Shown piece after piece: positions 1-11,618 of a stretch of DNA of 64,000 bases. This stretch comes from Ashinkailepas kermadecensis (lineage: Eukaryota > Arthropoda > Thecostraca > Neolepadidae), in assembly GCA_034440615.1 (NCBI GenBank), contig JAOTOM010005050.1:247001-311000 (forward strand), read 5' to 3'. The notes beneath the pieces are model-generated. The model saw only the letters and a list, made by a program, of their open reading frames with translations, was not told where the DNA came from and ran no database searches. The translations under genes were made by a program, and so were the position numbers. The first letter of the stretch is position 1; every line of letters begins with the position of its first letter.

Positions 1-1210
1 CCGGAGAGTTGGGACGGGTTAAGCAGGGTATTTACGACCTGAAGCAGAAAATAATTGAGAATTTGATAGGCAGAAGAAATACAGGACAATGACAGGCATG
101 AGTAATGTTGCGGGCATGTGCTGGTTACGAAAAATAAGCTCATGACCATTAATTGAGGTAAGGTGGTGCAGGTGAGTTTACTTCTAACCCCAACCTATAC
201 CTGGTTATGCTTGGCTGTTAACACATTACTGTGCTTCATGTAGTGTGCAACTTCTTGGTTAGGTGCCTATATGGGCACTGCAAGGTGTGCAAGGCTTGTC
301 AATCACGCTAAGGTAAAACAAACTACTTCCGGTTGATGTATGTTTATGCCTTCAACGAAATGGTTTCGTGTCTGGCATGATACATTTGTGTTCTGGTGCA
401 TTGAGACTGATAGTTACCTAGCTTGTTCAGGTAAGTGCTTATTTTGTTGAGGATAATTGCACTCATCTGCATGCGAACAAGGTGAGTATTTAAATACATA
501 ATTTTGAAGCTAATGCTACATTTGTTTTATTTGATTACTTGATAGTTGTAGGTACAGTTCGTGCATGCTTTGTTCATGCTCATGAAGCATGAGCTAGCAT
601 TGGTTAGAGGACTGCCCAGTCTGCACATATGAACCGAAGATACATTTACGTTTGGTAGGATATTGTGTTGCTAATGAAATTGGCACTTCACATTTCACAC
701 CACAAGCTAATTTAGGTTTTCATTTGCCCTGTTAGCTAAGCTATTGCATAGTGTCCATCGTATATGTGCTATTAATTACCGGAACCAATCAGATTTCAAC
801 TACGTTGTATTTTTGTAGACGGATGGGACAACATATTGATACTTGTAGCTGATATGGATATGGATACGAATTTGACATTTTATACGAATATGAATTGGAC
901 CGGATTTGAAAACATCATCCGTCTTGTGCTCTAATCTTAATGCTGCTGTTGGGTTCTTGACTTGAATTTGGAAAGCTTCAATACCGAAAGTGAGCAAGTT
1001 CATGAATATCTCAGGCACAAACAAAAACAGTAAGTGTAATCAGGAAAACACGCTCACCGGAAGTAAGGAAATTCCATGAACAACCAGCCCTGAAGCCTGC
1101 TGGCTGCAAAGCCCTCGGTGTATGTGTATATTGCTCCAACAGCTGTAATCCTCATAATGTATCAATTTCTTCTTCTACCTATTTTGGCATGATTTCCACC
1201 TACTTTTCAG
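1..1210 (+). other. Intron and upstream sequence of the acyltransferase gene
   Basis: There is no convincing coding sequence here. Short open frames lack any domain character. The stretch ends in a pyrimidine-rich tract with AG at 1209-1210, directly before the conserved coding exon, so at least its right part should be intron. Earlier exons of the gene may lie left of the window, or be too short to recognise. Confidence 0.6.
1186..1210 (+). promoter_or_regulatory. 3' splice site of the acyltransferase exon
   Basis: A T/C-rich run ends in ttttcag, with AG at 1209-1210. Family-type sequence (FDATGKLPDG) begins right after it. The exon starts with the last two bases of a codon (xTG), so the upstream exon should end in phase 1. 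The ATG at 1189 lies inside the polypyrimidine tract and is probably not a real start. Confidence 0.65.
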
Positions 1211-3240
1211 TGTTCGACGCCACCGGAAAGCTACCGGATGGCATCCTCACTGGGAACATCAATGTCTTTGGTTCGTGGGACGAGTGTCTCAACATACAGA
1301 CGACCCTCAACGGCACCGTGTACCCGTTACTGCCGAAGGACGGGTTGTTCTTCCGTGGTCGCTACGTACCTGTCCAGGTGCTCGCAACGCCTCCGGCACT
1401 CAGCACCTCGGAGGAAGTGGACGTCACGGACGGGGACCAAGGCTTGGGCGAGATGGTCATCATGCCGACACTGGGCCTGAGCACGGGGATGATCGGCATG
1501 TGTGTTCCTTCCAGTTGCAGCAGCGAGGATGTTCGGGCGGGTATGCAATCCATACTCGGAGGCAACGTCACCGTTATCGCAGCTCCCTCCACTACCAAGA
1601 CGGACTCGGTCAGTCTCAGTGCCGGCGGCATCGTGGTCATCGTTCTGATGGTGTTTGTCGGTGTCCTCATGGTGGTGGGCACGACGATCGATCTGCACCA
1701 CCGGTCGTTGGTCCGACAGTCGGTCAAAGAACTCCACATGACTTCGGTGGCCGCCAGTCGGAATGTTCGGTTGTCGGCCATGCTGCACATCACGTCACCA
1801 AAACCGGACAAGCTGCAACAACGGCGGCCGACCGTGCTTCCCACCAGCCTGCAGGTGCTGGTAGCGTTCTCCGTCTACACCAATGCCATCAAGCTGTTCG
1901 ACACTACGCCTGGAAAGGACACGCTCACCTGCCTGCACGGCATTCGCTTTATCTCAATGACATGGGTGGTGCTTGGGCACGCAATGGGCGGGTTTTTAAC
2001 GATTGATCGCAACGTCATTATTGCCATTCACTGGTTTAGAAATCCGCTGTTCCAGGCAGTAGCCAATGCTATGCCTAGTGTCGATACGTTTTTCCTTTTG
2101 TCTGGCGTTCTACTGGCGTACGGTTTCTGTGGCATGTACGAAAAAACTAAGCGTTTCAACGTGCTCGCGTTCTACGTGCACCGGTACCTTCGATTGACTC
2201 CACCTTTGGCCATAGTCGTCGCCATCGTCGCTACCTGGTGGTACTATTTGGGCGACGGACCTTTGTGGCCGTACATAAGTCCGGAGCGCGACTTCTGTCA
2301 GAAGTACTGGTGGCGAAACTTGCTTTACATCCAAAACTTTTTCAAGAGCGAGGATATGTGTCTCTTGCAGACTTGGTACCTGGCTAATGACATGCAGATG
2401 TTCATACTTTCCCCACTGGTGTTGCTCCCACTTGTGTGGCGTCCACTCTTTGGCATGATCTGGCTGTGTGCGATTACTGTTGCCTTCCTGATCCTCCGCG
2501 TCGTCATCTATGACGTGAAGGACTTTGGACCGCTCGGTTTCATCCTCAACCCTGCTCCTACTGACGGCGAACGTGATGCAAACTACGGGTATCCGTGGAT
2601 GCGGTGTACGGTGTGGCTGGTGGGCATCGGCCTAGGCTACGTCCTGCACCGCCTCCGCCGACGGCCGATGACGCTGAAGCCGTGGCTCTGGCTGCCCGCC
2701 TGGCTGGCCGCCTTCGCTATCGGCATCGCCGTCGTGTTCGGCATGGCCGGCTACCAGATGCCCTGGCAACCCTACAGTAAGGGCGTGGCCGTGGCCTACG
2801 GCGGTCTGCACCGCTTCGCCTGGGGCGTGGCTGTCGCCTGGGTGATCTTCGCCTGCGTCACCGGCTACGGCGGCTGGATCAACACCTTCCTCTCGTACCC
2901 GAGCTTCGTGCCGCTTAGTCGACTTACATACGCCACGTACCTGATTCACATAAGCGTCATACAGATGGTGGACTTCACTGTGAAGGGAACGCTGTACTTC
3001 GATGTGGTGAGGGTGGTATACCGCATCTTGGGTCATGTCATTACCTCGATGGCGTTCGCACTGCCCCTGTCTCTGGCTTTTGAGGTACCTGTCATCTCTC
3101 TCAACAAAATCATGTTCGCGCCATGCAAAGGCGAGATAGATTTACCGCATCAGGAAGCGACAGAGGAGCGACCGAAAAGGAAGGTGAGTGAAGGACTTGT
3201 AGAGAAGGCGAATGCTGGAGAAGGGAGTGTTCAACATTGA
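1211..3240 (+). CDS. NRF-6-like (nose resistant to fluoxetine) acyltransferase-3 membrane protein, large 3' exon
   Basis: The exon encodes about 676 residues. The N-terminal part is the extracellular NRF domain, with DATGKLPDG, GSWDECL and the cysteine pair GMCVPSSC (near residue 105 if counted from the ATG at 1189). A hydrophobic segment follows at about 147-164. From about 245 comes the acyltransferase-3 domain with many membrane helices. It holds the conserved His of LGHAM (codon 1978-1980) and the basic YVHRYLRLTPP motif. The last helix runs into FEVPVISLNKIMF, typical of the family C-terminus. Family members are multi-pass membrane proteins, often intestinal or epidermal. In C. elegans they affect uptake of drugs and yolk lipids, and the chemistry is inferred to be acyl transfer. 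The N-terminal signal peptide and first part of the NRF domain are missing and should lie in upstream exons. The stop is at 3238-3240, but a strong donor at 3184 offers another end. The exon is intact, with no frameshift, so the gene is probably functional. Confidence 0.9.
3181..3189 (+). promoter_or_regulatory. Consensus 5' splice donor inside the end of the acyltransferase ORF
   Basis: AAG|GTGAGT matches the metazoan donor consensus perfectly, with the cut after 3183. It falls about 19 codons before the in-frame stop, in the hydrophilic tail after the last helix. If used, the exon is 1211-3183 and the C-terminus comes from a later exon. If not, the tail reads on to 3240. Confidence 0.4.
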
Positions 3241-3419
3241 GCATGGCCGTGCTGAAGTCCGAACAATGACAAGGGTATCCCCGAGTGACCTGTTTCAGTC
3301 CGAGCAGCATGTTTTGAAATCTTTGGACTTCTGTCGTGCATTTTTTCTCAAGTTCTACGGCTGCTATATTTCTTTGACATGAATATTATCTTTGCTCATA
3401 ATTATTTCTGCGTCCTTAC
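3241..3419 (+). other. 3' flank or 3' UTR of the acyltransferase gene
   Basis: Non-coding sequence between the stop codon and the first TTAA element. There is no clear AATAAA signal. If the transcript ends beyond this point, the inserted element becomes part of the 3' UTR or last intron. Confidence 0.45.
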
Positions 3420-4402
3420 TTAACAGGCGCCCTGAAGGGCCTCTGAAAATTACGCGCACTGGAGGGGAGGGGGGAGAAATTCACCCCCTCCCCTAAGATT
3501 TCGGCTCCTATTAAATTTGGAGTAACGAAATTTCTAAGGGTGGATGGGTACGGTAGTGAACTCTATTGTGTGCAAATTTCATGACCGTAGGTCAATATCA
3601 TCCAGGTCAAATCAGATCATGTATGTCACAATTTGCTTGTTTTGCGTGGCTTGGCTTGTCATTGTTATGGATCGCTGTGATTGTGTTTAAATGCTCCAAA
3701 ATGGGCATCAATGATGTTTTGGACGTGACTAATGATGCAATACAGATGCTAGACCCGGAATTTGACCTCAGGTCACCTATATAGCAGCACTGTATCAGGT
3801 CAGTTACCTGTTCCAGTTACCGGAACCGCACGCCAGACTGCTCCGTCGGGCGGCTCGGCGCAATCGGATTGGCGAAGAAAGGAGTGAAGTACATGAATGA
3901 AGTATGGAAACGCTTAAGTACACAATAACAAACAATAGTTTTCAGGATGTGTAGGGAGAAACATGCAAAATGACATGAACCGCATGCCAGTCATTTGCAT
4001 TTATGACAACATTCCAGTTGACCAAGTTTGGTTCCAGTAACCTGTCATGAACTTGACCTGACTTGACCTCGGTGACCTAAAGTGACCTTGAAACTATATA
4101 GTATAACAATATACACCAAACAAGTCGCTAGTGTTGCTAAGAACACTTCCCTTTTGCCAATATACGGGAAGCGCGTCAGCGCCGAATTTTGTGGTCTGGT
4201 GCTACAAAATGTTTTGTCTTTAACGGCCTCTAACTTCACAAATTTTCGGCCGATTTCCGTTTTTCTTTCTTTGAACGACGCGCCGAACATTTCTGAGCAG
4301 GTATGCAAAAAGGCATATATCGACCAGTAAAATCCGGTGTTATGTACGAAAAACCGGAGGGGTGGGCGTATTTTGCCCCCCCCCCTCCAGTGCGCGTGTT
4401 AA
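3420..4402. mobile_element. TTAA-flanked non-autonomous DNA transposon, copy 1
   Basis: The element is bounded by TTAA on both sides. Its terminal inverted repeats read about TTAACAcGCGCcCTGGAGGG on the left and CCCTCCAGTGCGCGTGTTAA on the right. A second inner TIR-like motif (ACGCGCACTGGAGGGG) follows the left end. This copy is diverged (AACAGGCGCCCTGAAGG) and carries small indels. The interior matches the other three copies throughout, including TGACCT clusters, a ctatatag box and a CCCGAC/GTCGGG hairpin. It has no transposase. TTAA target choice suggests piggyBac-type mobilisation, but the TIRs do not identify the source. Confidence 0.85.
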
Positions 4403-4460
4403 CACGTATGCTGGAGGGGGGGGGGGGGATCGGCGGAATTGGCCGATCCCTCTTGTTTTC
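4399..4460. repeat. TIR-like remnant abutting copy 1
   Basis: The right TTAA of copy 1 is followed at once by CACGTATGCTGGAGGGGGG, which resembles a left TIR, then a G run and a hairpin (GATCGGC/GGCCGATC). This is the same order as at the left ends of the family: TIR, G run, GGCGGATTCCGCC. It may be the stump of a second element that used the same TTAA. Confidence 0.4.
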
Positions 4461-7400
4461 CACGATGTCTCATAAACGGGCAGGGATATTGTAATGAAGT
4501 TTTGTGACTCTGAAAATTGGTCAGCGCATCCAACGCAAACCTCGATCCGTTCGTCGTGACAATTGGTCAGAACAGAAGTGGTCATGTGTACATGCCTGGT
4601 AAGGTTTATGCCTTACCAGCGATCAAATTAATAAATTGCACCGTATAGTATTCCACCCTGAATATGTGTACTACATTTTCGATCGATGAACTTGATTCCG
4701 AAGATAATTATAACAGCAGCACGTAACATACATTGGCATGAAATTGTTCTTGCTGAACGTTGGTGCACATGCCGACGTAAGAGAAGACCACTATTCATGT
4801 GGCAGATAATCGAAACTGGAATGCACTATGATAGGCGATGAAACCGGATCGCAATTCTTGACCAATTTAATTTTCGTTTCGTCCGACAGTCGATCCAATG
4901 TGCCTGCCATCACGTGTTGCAAAGACAATTTGTTTTTGTTCACCATTTACCACATTAAGTTTCAACTGCTAGTACTACCAAAGATACTTTTATGAGAAGC
5001 TAGATCGAAGTTTTCCTTCAAGCCCGCATGACGTCTTCGAAGTTTTTTTTTAATATGGTATTAATTTGGTTCCAGAAGACATTTCTGAAATCAAGCGCAA
5101 TGGTTACTTCACCGTGGATACTTATATTTGGTTTCCTCTAAAAACCAATAAATTTGTTTTCTGCTGACTAAGTGAGTTATAATCTTGTTCTGTTCTTTCC
5201 AGTGAACATTTTTTCCGACACATTTTGTTGTCATGCATAGGCAAGGTTGGATTTATGCATTGTAATCGTGGATGTGGAGAGGAATATTTTGCGGTTATCG
5301 GGTATGGAGGATATTATTATTCAAACCTTCTGCATCAGAACTCAGTTTGCCCTCTTCCAGTGAATTTTGAGCACTTTTACTTCATCACACCAGCTCATTG
5401 TCAAACAGTTAGCAGCCTTTAAATAATTTCAACCTCGAGATGAAAAAAGCAAAACAAATTATTTTCTGGAAAGGATAATGTTCTGGATTCCAAAAATCCA
5501 GGAGCAGCCTGTTTCTTTTTAACCATGTACCTACCAACATTGACATACAGCAGTTGTTGAAAACATAGGTTTTTCCTAGGCCAGCTATACCCAGGGCATG
5601 GTGCATTCTTCATTGATTAATTTTGAATGGATTATTGATGATACATGCATAATTGAATATTTATGTACAATACCATTGTCATGCCAGGAATGCCTTCCTG
5701 AAACTTTCCATGAGTCGCAGTCTGATTTCTTGTAGTATGAATTCAGCACCTAGATAGAATGTTGGAATGTAACGCATCTCTGATGCAGGTGTCATGCCTT
5801 ACTGTACAGTACCGAAGGAGGGAAGTGTAACTAGGGCAGGCAACTGAAATAAAGAAGAAATCTGGTTATACCATTTTCATCAGGATTCTGCCTTAGCAAA
5901 ATCGGTTAGTACACAATAGACCATGTGTCTAGTTGTCGGATGTAGGGGAACCAAGAGTAACCTAAGCAGTTCAAAGAAATTGATAACAAAAGAAACATAA
6001 AGCAAGATCTGCTTAACCCTGATTCTTTGCAGATAGGACAATGTCTCCACCATCAGCTGTTCCCACCATAATATTCCTACCAGTCAAAACCCTAGGTAAT
6101 CCTGAAACGTTATGGTATTATTGCTGTTTGGGTCATTTACAGCATTACTTTGTTGTACTTTGTCTGTTATTTTTGACACGTTTGCGATGACTATCCTCCA
6201 TGAAAGAAAAATATGGATAGGCCTGGCTAGGTTATGTCCCATTCTTTCAATTTGTTAATGCTTTTCTCTTGAAAATATATTAGGCTAGCTAATTTTAGGT
6301 AAGGTTACCTTACAATTTATAAGGCTTTAAATAATTAGTTATTGTATAAGACCACACTGAAAGCCCTCCTTTTGGTATTATTTTGCTTTTCAACCAAAAT
6401 TAAGCATATGCAATGGAAGTGAGTGGTTACAATATCTTAGTCACCTTAATAAGCATACATTCAAACATCTTTATCAAAACCCTGTTTGTGACCTAAAATG
6501 CAGGTCTACCAAATTTTGTGCTTGTTGGTAAAAAATATGTTCTTATTGCATAGGAATAACAAACATGATAAGACCCTCAAATAAATAATTTTCCACTAAG
6601 TTATAGTTACACTAAGATAGGGTCAAAGGTAAGGGACATTGATGATTTGGGTCAGATTTCCTGACTGAAATGATGCATTTATCAGCCAAATTTTTCACAG
6701 AATGGACAAAGAATGATATCAGATGATAAAAATATCAATTAGGTGCACTGACATTTTAACAAGGTTTTGTATCCTATAGATGAATGCAATGTGGGCTGGA
6801 TATAACATATTTTAACCAGTTTGCACATGTCTTCTGTTCTATCTTAAGAATTAGTCTGGAATACAAGCATAATCCTTTTTGTTGAAACATAGCATTCTTC
6901 TTGTCATAGGAACACATGTTCAACTTTATTGATGAAAAGTGTCAAGTCTTTGGGAATGTGTGGTATCATATAGGTTTATTTAGGCTATTGGAGCATGATT
7001 GCTGGCAGTCCTGACCTGTGCAATTTAAGTATATGTCTCAAACTTCGTATCAAGGAGAGGTTATCATGCGATAACAAGTGAGTAATGCGTATATTTAGGT
7101 TTAGTCTTTCCATGGACAATGATAGGATTCGTGTAAAATGGTAAGAATGCGTAAGAAGTCCCTGGGCCATTTTTGATCACACTGTTGTTTTTCTGGTGTT
7201 TTCTGATGGGATTTGAACGAATTTACACTTATTTTGGGGGAAATGAATACTTCCAAAGATATAAGCAATTCAAGCTAAATTACTTCTATCTAAGAAATCA
7301 GTCGAAGAAAAGAATATGAAAATCATTAAAATAACCTTGAATCAAACAAGGAAAAATTGACAATACAGATACATGCTATCCCACCTCAACTACATATGGG

Positions 7401-7605
7401 AAGTGTGGGGGAAATGGTTTTGGGTGTGGTGGTATATAATGAAAACATGGCATACAATTATCAAAACAAATTAACGTAACATAATCTAACCTAGCCTACT
7501 GATGTTGGGTGGCATAAAACCTACCAATGTTGAATCACTTAAAACGCACTGATATTGTATTGCTTATAACCTACGGATGTTGGAATTCCTAAATATGATT
7601 TTAAA
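4461..7605. other. AT-rich intergenic or intronic sequence, no recognised feature
   Basis: About 3.1 kb of AT-rich sequence. Stop codons are frequent in all frames, and no domain, tandem array or inverted repeat was recognised. An isolated AATAAA lies near 5848 but cannot be tied to a gene. Confidence 0.5.
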
Positions 7606-7639
7606 ATGTGGTTTCCAAAACAAATGGTAGAGGAAAACG

Positions 7640-8030
7640 TCAGCTTTCTACAGCCGCCTGTTGCCAGCTACCATCGTGCAGACAGCGGGTCAGGTGTGCA
7701 CGTTCCAGTTCGCGGACCGCCGACAGGTCATTTACATAGTGACCAGATCAGGTCGCGAGTGGTACTGATGCTGTATTCGCCTCCGAAGCCGTCCCCGTCG
7801 GCTCCTGCGCAGTCATTTGCGCGAGGGGTATCTCAGCTGAGGCCACCGTCAGCCTTACCCGCTGACGTGTGTTCCCTTGCCGCCCTGGTGCGGTACATCG
7901 GATCGAGTTCAAGCCGCGGCGACTGAGACGGTCAACACATGTGCGCCGACCACTCGTCCATTACGGCTGCGATGCGAGTGACGAATGAACGCAGGCGAAG
8001 CTACTGGTGAAATATTCTTATATTGTAAGT
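7640..8030. promoter_or_regulatory. GC/CpG-rich island in AT-rich surroundings
   Basis: Base composition switches sharply to GC- and CpG-rich here. The patch ends at a donor-like GTAAGT near 8026. A short first exon or promoter is possible. The open frame of 106 codons in it has no family resemblance. Confidence 0.25.
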
Positions 8031-8726
8031 TCGTGATGTTTGTTTTTTTCGCCAAGCAAGGTTCCCTCACTGGGCCGGCGTGAGTTGCCAGGGGATTTTG
8101 GTATCTGTAGCTGGGAGTAAGTTGTCGGCAGTTTTGAGCAGTTTTTGGCTCCACTGCATGGCTATCGGTCGGCCACGCAGGTAATTGTGCTGCTGTCGTT
8201 GTTACTTGGTCATGTTATAAGTTCGCGATATATTCGTACCTGATATACGTATGCGCAGATACACGTGAAAATAATCCTACGAATATATTCGTACGCAATA
8301 TATTCGTACTCGAGGAGCAATATGAACCACGTAAGAAGGACGTTGCATCTACGGTTAGGTCGAAGGTAGTCGTTTTTACGCAATTTCCCAATTTGTGACT
8401 TGTATCCTCAAGGACAGGTGCAGTCAGCTTCCTGTACACAGACATAGCCAACAGATGCCATCAGTGGGGATGAACAAACAGCCCTTGCCACACCAATTAT
8501 TTTCACAATTATTCACCAATATATGCAGACTACATATGCACCCACAAACCAAACGTGTGCATCCATTCATGTGTAGCCTCATGGTTAAGCCTAGTCCATA
8601 TGGATCCGTACTTATCGACTAGGGAACAGATATTTGACAAGGAAATAAATGCGTTATAAAGGGGAAGCATTTGCAATGCCTTTCGCGGCTCACTAGTGCA
8701 GATTACTTTTGTAAACTTAATGCACA

Positions 8727-8730
<4 letters not shown>

Positions 8731-8786
<56 letters not shown>
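8731..8786. repeat. (TA)n microsatellite
   Basis: Uninterrupted alternating TA of about 56 bp. Confidence 0.95.
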
Positions 8787-8788
<2 letters not shown>

Positions 8789-8882
8789 AAATACACAACT
8801 ATATGCTACGTTGGTTGTGTGAGGGGCCTCCATCCGAAGGGGGCTGCAACGGTCAAGAGCCTCCTGCTCCGACTAAATAGGG

Positions 8883-8890
8883 CCTCCTGT
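8883..8890. repeat. Left target-site duplication of the hAT-type MITE
   Basis: CCTCCTGT, repeated at 9108-9115. A preceding G also matches (8882 and 9107). Confidence 0.75.
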
Positions 8891-9107
8891 CAGTGGCGGA
8901 TCCAGGGATGGAAGCCGGGGCATATGCCCCCTCCCCCATGGAAGGTAGCGCCTTCGACCAAGAAAAAGCGTCCCTCCGCGAAGGCTCGAGTGCACCCAAT
9001 CCCCCTCAATTATTTCAGCCAGAGGCGCCCCTTCATGTACTTTCGCTGTGGCGCCCCTCCAGACGCGTGTCGCCTCGCCCAGATGACAATTCCTGGATCC
9101 GCCCATG
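8891..9107. mobile_element. 217 bp hAT-type MITE
   Basis: The element starts CAGTGGCGGATCCAGG and ends CCTGGATCCGCCCATG, an imperfect inverted repeat whose GGCGGATCCAGG core is perfect. It is bracketed by the direct repeat CCTCCTGT (8 bp). An 8 bp duplication and CAGTGGCG-type ends are hallmarks of hAT elements. It contains no transposase coding sequence. Confidence 0.75.
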
Positions 9108-9115
9108 CCTCCTGT

Positions 9116-10249
9116 GCCAGCTATGGGTTTCCTGTGGCGGCTACGGGGCCTCTCATGACAACAGTGGGCCTTCTGTTGTGGTCTAAGTGTGCGGTCAAAT
9201 CATTTCAGGCGGTCTTCTATGGTTCTCTTCCAGGAATTTTCCTGCCACTAAGGGGGAGAAGCTACGGCGCCCTTAGCCCCCCTGACTGTTCTTTCGCCCG
9301 TTCTTGAACGAGGGTGGCAACTTGACCAGGTAAAATGGATGGTAAAGGGAGCCTACCAATATCGATAAAAAATCCATTATTTTGGAGGCGCTTTATGGTC
9401 AGTCTGCCGCAAATGACACATCGTTATGTAGGAAGATTGTTGCTGAGTCATTTAGGATAAACTTTGCTGAAGCTGAACAATAGGTCTTTCAATTGGTATA
9501 CGTCAAAACAACCTTTATTACCATAAAGCATGCAAAAAAAACGTAGAGAAAATCGGTAAAATTGCATGTAAACCAAGGGCGAAGGGAAGCCTTCAAGCCC
9601 AATGCGACTGCGCAACAAAACGAACTTCGTGGGGGCCCGGTACCACCTATGCATAGCGAATAATACTCGTCTGTTGCATTATTTTGGTTGCTTCACAGTG
9701 ATAACACACAATAGGCATTATCCATGGTGTGGAAAAAAAATCAGTCTGCAGGCTGGTGAGCATTGCATTGCAATCACATTTTGCTGACCGTGAAGTCATT
9801 GCGCACAGTTAGCAATGGCATGTTGCGAATTGTTTTTACACTCACTAGTACACTCGCTAGTACTGCCTAGTGGCGTGCTAGTGACAGTGGTGCTGTTGCC
9901 GAGTGGCGTGCTAGTGACAGTGGTGCTGCTGCCGAGTGGCGTGTTGTTATGATTTCATGACTTTCTCAATGATCACGTATTGACTTCCAGGTTGGCCGCT
10001 GGGAACGCGAAATCAAATGAAAAACGATAGAAAAAGCGCGAAGTTGAGCTATTAAGGCTGTATCGGGCGTATACCACATTTCACCTGCAAAATCAGAACG
10101 TAGTAGCAGCTAAATAACCCGCATTTAATTTAGAAAATGAAGCGGCGCAAGTTGGACTGAGTATGGAACGAATATAATGGACCAGCACTCTACGACAGCC
10201 GACGCACAAACGAATCTGAACAAGCACGGCTGCATTCATCATTGTTTTT
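9116..10249. other. Non-coding stretch between the MITE and the LINE
   Basis: No gene recognised. It holds a short 33 bp tandem repeat at 9869-9945 (AGTGGCGTGCTAGTGACAGT core, a little over two units). Confidence 0.5.
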
Positions 10250-10255
10250 GTTTTA

Positions 10256-11560
10256 GTGCACACACAAATCGCCAAACACACAGGAGCGCCCTTACACGCC
10301 AAACAAATCAGGTCAGGGGCGCTCCTGATCCAGGCCAATAATCACATAGACGGCCGCATCCTCACCACAATACGCCGCATACACGATACACCCATATGCA
10401 TAACACCAGCCACCCATTTAAATACATCACAAGGCACCATCATAACACGGGAGCTGGCCTGCATGACGGCGGAGGCACTGGCCTTCAAACTTGGGGACCA
10501 GGGCGTCTCCGCCGCGTACAGGCCACCCCCAAGACAGTGGAACACCACTTCACATCTCATCATCCCAACCTTCACCACACGAACACCTCCAACACACGTT
10601 AAAGCAGGTTATCTCCGGTACACAGTCACGCCACGTGCACCCCTCCCGCGACGCTCTAAGAAGTGTTAACGTAACGGCCACTCAGCGGGGGGTGGGGGGT
10701 GCCGTGCCACCACCTACACTTGCGAGCTATGCGCTCAACACCACAACACAGAGGCATGTGACAGCGGCGAGCTCAGCTGTCCGCCTGCGGGGGGGGGCAC
10801 TCGGTCTCGGACAGGGTCTACCCTCGGTGGATGGCGGAGCGCGACATATTCCGTCTTGTCCACCTGGAGAGCTGGGTCCTGCCCCGGGCCAGAGCGTGGG
10901 TCTCCGACCTGCAGTCGGCGTGGCCGGCTCGCCGCATAGAGCCGGGTACATACCAACAACCACCACCACCACACTCATACGCAGAGTGCCCGACTCTGCC
11001 AACACCCACACAGCACAAACACACCACAAACGCCTGCACACAAACAGAACAAACAAAACAAACAGAACAACCAGATCAAACACAACTGCAGCACACACCA
11101 AAACCGACCAACACTAACACACGCAAAACACGACCCTCAACACCAGGACACCCCGCAGTCCACCGGCAAGCACAACAACCACCACCACCACTGCCAGTCC
11201 GCCAACCGGTACCCACCTCCCCTGCCACCCTCCACCGCCACCACCCTACCAGCCAGCATCCTCACCATCCCCACAAACCTCACCCACATCAGACGCATCA
11301 TCATCACCCGCATCACACTCACACACTGACCAGGGCTCAGAAACAGAGGAGCACACGGACATAGACCATTCCCCACCCGACTCAGACATGACAACCCCCC
11401 ACCCCCCACCCGACACCACCCTCTTCCCACCCGACACCACCCTCTTCCCACCGACAAAGACCAGTGAAAAGCAGCACCAAAAAAACAACAACAATCACCT
11501 AAGAGACCACACACGCAAGTCAACACACACAAGCAATGAACACAATACAATGGGTGTATA
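10256..11560 (+). pseudogene. LINE ORF1 (gag-like, zinc-knuckle protein), broken
   Basis: The N-terminal part (10256-10669) contains LNTSQGTIITRELACM and KLGDQGVSAAYR, matching the RNA-binding region of Jockey/I ORF1 proteins, which carry a LNTSKGVI..L...LxxQGV pattern. After a frameshift near 10670-10730 a zinc-knuckle-like YTCELCAQHHNTEAC (10726-10770) appears. It is followed by GGHSVSDR and PRWMAERDIFRL, the usual region after the knuckles (HSAxSxxCPRWxxEKxI). The remainder is a Pro/Thr/His-rich tail. The product would bind element RNA as a nucleoprotein. Several frame changes rule out a working protein. Confidence 0.7.
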
Positions 11561-11618
11561 ATGAGCCTAAAGTCACAATACAATGAGTGTATAATGAGCC
11601 TAAAGTCACAATACAATG
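11541..11618 (+). repeat. 33 bp tandem duplication at the ORF1-ORF2 junction
   Basis: CACAATACAATG...AGCCTAAAGT starts at 11541 and again at 11574, and a third partial copy begins at 11607. It lies just before the endonuclease domain. Confidence 0.85.

Noticed and set aside
1189..1210. ATG at 1189 as the start of the acyltransferase
   Set aside because: It lies in the polypyrimidine tract of a good 3' splice site, and the conserved domain starts only after 1210 without a signal peptide.
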